In this document: piece by piece, positions 61,995 through 64,000 of the stretch
Position numbering within the stretch: the first letter of the stretch is position 1
Layout: every line of letters begins with the position of its first letter
NCBI RefSeq assembly: GCF_900108855.1
Contig: NZ_FNXY01000010.1
Location: 276,929 to 340,928 of the forward strand
Direction of reading: 5' to 3'
Source: Dyadobacter koreensis
GTDB taxonomy: Bacteria; Bacteroidota; Bacteroidia; Cytophagales; Spirosomataceae
DNA: 64,000 nt
Notes under the pieces: model-generated
What the model saw: the letters and a program-made list of their open reading frames with translations, nothing else
What the model was told of the DNA's origin: nothing
Databases searched by the model: none
Made by a program: the position numbers and the translations under genes

Positions 61995-62917
61995 ATATCC
62001 AAGCCTACATAGAGTCCGGTATATTAGAGGAATATGTATTGGGCACCGTTTCTTCTCAGGAGAAGCAGGAAGTGGAGTGTATGTCTCATATTTATCCCGA
62101 GATAAAAGAGGAGTTGATGCGCACCGAGAGCGCTTTGGAGCAATATGCACTGAAACATCAGACACCACCACCGGCTTCTTTAAAAGAAACGCTTTTTGCT
62201 CAGATGAATTTCGATGAGGTCACAGAAGAACCTGAATCTGCTGAATTAACCAGCGCTGAACCAACATTGGTGCAGGCTGATGATAATATAAAAAAATTAC
62301 CTGTTGAAAATGACTTGATAGCGGAAACACAACCGGTATCGGCGCAGGAAGTTTACGCGGATATGACCACTGCCAACGGTGGTGCGACGGTCATTTATCC
62401 TTCCTGGGCTAAGTTTGCTGTGGCAGCGTCCATTTTGTTTGCCATTTTATTCGGCTGGTCTGCACTGCAAATGTCGGGTGTTAAAAAGCAAAATGAACAA
62501 TACGCTGCTGACATGGATATGTTGAAATCCGATATGGATGCCATGAAAAAAGAGGCGCAGTATAAGGAGGCTTTGGCAAGCCTTTACAGAAATCCAAATC
62601 ATAAGGTGGTAAGAATGGCAGGCCTGGAAAAATCGCCGGAAAGTGTTGTGGCTGCCATTTGGGATGTGAAGACTAATGACGTATTACTTGACGTTCAGAA
62701 CTTACCGGCAGCTCCGGCGGGAAAACAGTATCAGCTCTGGACGATTGTTGACGGAAAACCGGTTGACATGGGCGTTCTTGATCAGGAATTTTCTAACAAA
62801 GTGTTGAAAATGAAACAAGCTAACCCTGGCGCAGTGGCATTTGCTATTACTTTGGAAAAGACAGGAGGAAGCCCAAGCCCAACCATGGAAGATATGTTTG
62901 TGATGGGCAAAGTCTGA
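61991..62917 (+). CDS. Anti-sigma factor, RskA-like
   Basis: The 308-residue membrane protein is predicted to sequester the preceding sigma factor. The cytoplasmic N-terminal part has the pattern YIESGILEEYVLGTVSSQEK of RskA-type anti-sigma domains but no ZAS zinc motif (HxxxCxxC). An acidic linker (about 70-120) leads to one membrane helix (about 138-156, FAVAASILFAILFGWSAL). A periplasmic coiled segment and an anti-sigma-K C-terminal domain follow (about 205-305, VVAAIWDVKTNDVLLDVQNL, GKQYQLWTIVDGKPVDMG). A bidirectional terminator follows the stop. Confidence 0.88.
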   Translation: MNIQAYIESGILEEYVLGTVSSQEKQEVECMSHIYPEIKEELMRTESALEQYALKHQTPPPASLKETLFAQMNFDEVTEEPESAELTSAEPTLVQADDNIKKLPVENDLIAETQPVSAQEVYADMTTANGGATVIYPSWAKFAVAASILFAILFGWSALQMSGVKKQNEQYAADMDMLKSDMDAMKKEAQYKEALASLYRNPNHKVVRMAGLEKSPESVVAAIWDVKTNDVLLDVQNLPAAPAGKQYQLWTIVDGKPVDMGVLDQEFSNKVLKMKQANPGAVAFAITLEKTGGSPSPTMEDMFVMGKV

Positions 62918-62935
62918 TAGGCATCGTTTGTTTGA

Positions 62936-62977
62936 AAAAAAATGCCCGCACAGAATCTCTGACGCGGGCATTTTTTT
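62936..62977. terminator. Terminator after the anti-sigma gene
   Basis: AAAAAAATGCCCGC (62936-62949) and GCGGGCATTTTTTT (62964-62977) form a 14-bp stem with flanking A- and T-runs. It terminates the plus-strand sigma operon and could also stop minus-strand transcription through the Uma2 remnant. Confidence 0.9.
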
Positions 62978-62993
62978 TAGTATATCCGTTGTA

Positions 62994-63165
62994 TTAGATA
63001 TCAAAAATTTCTTTGACCAGAACCTTAATACCATTAATAACATCTGATCTTAAAACCTCTGTTTCGGTGAACGGTTTTAATCCGATAATTTTCATTGCCG
63101 GCGTAACTGTATGTTCCGTTAAATTCTAACGGATCGATACCGGTAATTTCCATAGATGAATTCAT
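62994..63165 (-). pseudogene. Decayed Uma2-family (DUF820) gene fragment
   Basis: On the minus strand, ATG 63165 or 63153 opens MEITGIDPLEFNGTYSYAG, which matches the N-terminus of Uma2-family predicted endonucleases. After about 24 codons the frame shifts, and KIIGLKPFTETEVLRSDVIN...VKEIFDI continues in another frame to TAA at 62994, resembling the family's C-terminus. About 130 residues of the usual ~190, including the catalytic core, are missing. This is an internally deleted remnant, flanked by two terminators in the 373-bp gap between the anti-sigma and oxidoreductase genes. The family call is from memory of the N-terminal pattern. Confidence 0.55.
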
Positions 63166-63238
63166 TTTGAATCAAAACGGAGACAGATAGATAAAGCTAA
63201 TCCATTGAAATTCAGGATTTCTGAGCCTCGTTAAGGAA

Positions 63239-63271
63239 AAAGCGATACGGAATTGGATTCCGTACCGCTTT
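63239..63271 (-). terminator. Rho-independent terminator after the partial oxidoreductase gene
   Basis: On the minus strand AAAGCGGTACGGAAT pairs with ATTCCGTATCGCTTT over 15 bp (one G-U) around loop CCA, and is followed by TTTTTCC. It lies 20 bp past the stop of the 63291 gene. Confidence 0.8.
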
Positions 63272-63290
63272 CCTCACAAGTTATTAAATT

Positions 63291-64000
63291 TTATTTACCA
63301 GCTTTCGCTTGTTTCAAAGCTTGCGTGGTTGTGTAATATTTTGAGATCATATTAGGGACTTCCCACTCAGGCAACTTTCCTGCTTTCAGATATTCCATAT
63401 ACTTGTTTGCAACCTGTGCGAAGTGCGATTCATGACCTGTATCGTATTTCGCAGGAATGGTGATTTCCCAGCCTTTCGTATTTTTCTTTAACTCGATGCC
63501 GGGAAATTTGTCCTGAACAGTTTTAAAGCTTTTCGTAAGGGCTTCTTCATATCCCTTATCTTTCGAAACTTGTTCAATATAAAGTACTGGCTTATATTTT
63601 TGATCTTTTCCCTGACGAACGATAAGGTTTGCTTTCGAGCCTTTCATGATCGAATAATGTGTATCACCAGTTCCTTCCGGCGCCTGGAAATTCCATATTA
63701 CCGAAACTTTGGCATGAACGCCTTTCAATGTGTAATTAATCTCCCCATTTGAATATACATTCAAAATGCTGTCCTTGACATCTTTTTTCAGGAACTCAGG
63801 ATAGGTGTCGCTTTTTGTGACCAGCTTGAATTGCGAAGGTGTCATCTGAGTTGCAGAACGCTTTGTTGAGAGTAATTTTATATCTTTCTGATAATCGAGC
63901 GTCACGTTCGGAAAGCAGCTCCATTGTACCAAATCTACCAAATGTGTAGTTACGTCCACCATTCCTTCACCTTGCTGGTTGACATCGAAAAACCAGGTTG
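63291..64000 (-). CDS. Putative Gfo/Idh/MocA-like oxidoreductase, C-terminal part (cut by window end)
   Basis: The frame stays open to the right edge of the window, with TWFFDVNQQGEG preceding the internal Met at 63962, so the gene is partial and its N-terminus lies beyond 64000. The visible 236 residues match the C-terminal substrate-binding region of a Bacteroidetes oxidoreductase family: GMVDVTTHLVDLVQW, then a long beta-rich domain with HAKVSVIWNFQAPEGTGDTH and YDTGHESHFAQVANKYMEYL. The conserved His of GHESHF and of VTTHLVD are candidate active-site residues. The Rossmann domain is not in view. It is followed by an intrinsic terminator. Confidence 0.8.
   Translation of the reverse strand, partial: TWFFDVNQQGEGMVDVTTHLVDLVQWSCFPNVTLDYQKDIKLLSTKRSATQMTPSQFKLVTKSDTYPEFLKKDVKDSILNVYSNGEINYTLKGVHAKVSVIWNFQAPEGTGDTHYSIMKGSKANLIVRQGKDQKYKPVLYIEQVSKDKGYEEALTKSFKTVQDKFPGIELKKNTKGWEITIPAKYDTGHESHFAQVANKYMEYLKAGKLPEWEVPNMISKYYTTTQALKQAKAGK

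Noticed and set aside
62702..63043. 113-codon minus-strand ORF across the anti-sigma gene end
   Set aside because: It runs antisense to the anti-sigma coding region and through a terminator, and only its first codons touch the Uma2 remnant, in a different frame.
1..64000. tRNA or rRNA genes
   Set aside because: All gaps over about 70 bp were read; none showed a cloverleaf with a T-loop GTTCRANNC-type sequence or rRNA-like conserved stretches.

Overview
The window is a chromosomal segment from a Bacteroidota bacterium, most likely order Cytophagales (Spirosomaceae, Dyadobacter-like; the genus is a guess from overall style). The evidence is direct: two SusC/SusD pairs, the gliding/type IX secretion proteins SprA, GldE and GldF, a Bacteroidetes-type 29-residue basic protein, promoters of the TAnnTTTG (-7) class, and start regions with little sign of Shine-Dalgarno sequences. 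No tRNA, rRNA, CRISPR array, insertion sequence or phage gene was found.

Layout. 1-2.2 kb: an M20 deacylase and a crotonase-fold enzyme. 2.2-10.1 kb: a housekeeping block around RNase G, a tiny basic protein, a TPR protein and HU on the minus strand, facing mutY, a Gfo/Idh/MocA oxidoreductase, ssb and gldE on the plus strand. Two families of intergenic inverted repeats lie beside the oxidoreductase. 10.1-20.8 kb: a minus-strand locus read in the order ECF sigma, FecR, SusC with an STN signalling domain, SusD, a small lipoprotein and a large VCBS/ASPIC-UnbV lipoprotein. 21-29 kb: guaB, a DedA protein, a ComA-like phosphosulfolactate synthase, a hotdog thioesterase, an ABC exporter, mazG, a coiled-coil protein built on a 21-bp DNA repeat, and thiamine pyrophosphokinase. 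29-42.3 kb: an M1 peptidase and a second polysaccharide-type locus, consisting of a membrane-bound HTH regulator, SusC, SusD, two tandem glucoamylase-like (GH144-type) enzymes and a kelch protein. 42.3-49.9 kb: porin, malate dehydrogenase, a DUF1232 protein, tatA, gatA, a LysM lytic transglycosylase and ruvA. 50-61 kb: sprA, gcvH, a dihydroorotase homologue lacking metal ligands, two DUF4199 membrane proteins and gldF without gldG. 61.3-64 kb: an ECF sigma/anti-sigma pair, a decayed Uma2-type gene and the end of another oxidoreductase cut by the window edge.

How the parts fit. The two SusCD loci import glycans or oligomers. The first is wired to a FecR/ECF surface-signalling switch. The second has a one-piece transmembrane sensor with a DNA-binding domain, and its enzymes resemble beta-1,2-glucan hydrolases. 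In both loci strong hairpins follow susD, so the outer-membrane pair may be expressed more than the downstream genes. SprA, GldE, GldF and the housekeeping genes beside them match known conserved Bacteroidetes neighbourhoods.

The points most worth a second look are the GH144-like locus, the pseudo-dihydroorotase, the intergenic repeat families, the 29-residue protein, the ComA homologue, the orphan gldF and the decayed Uma2 gene. I did not find a clearly new multi-gene system.
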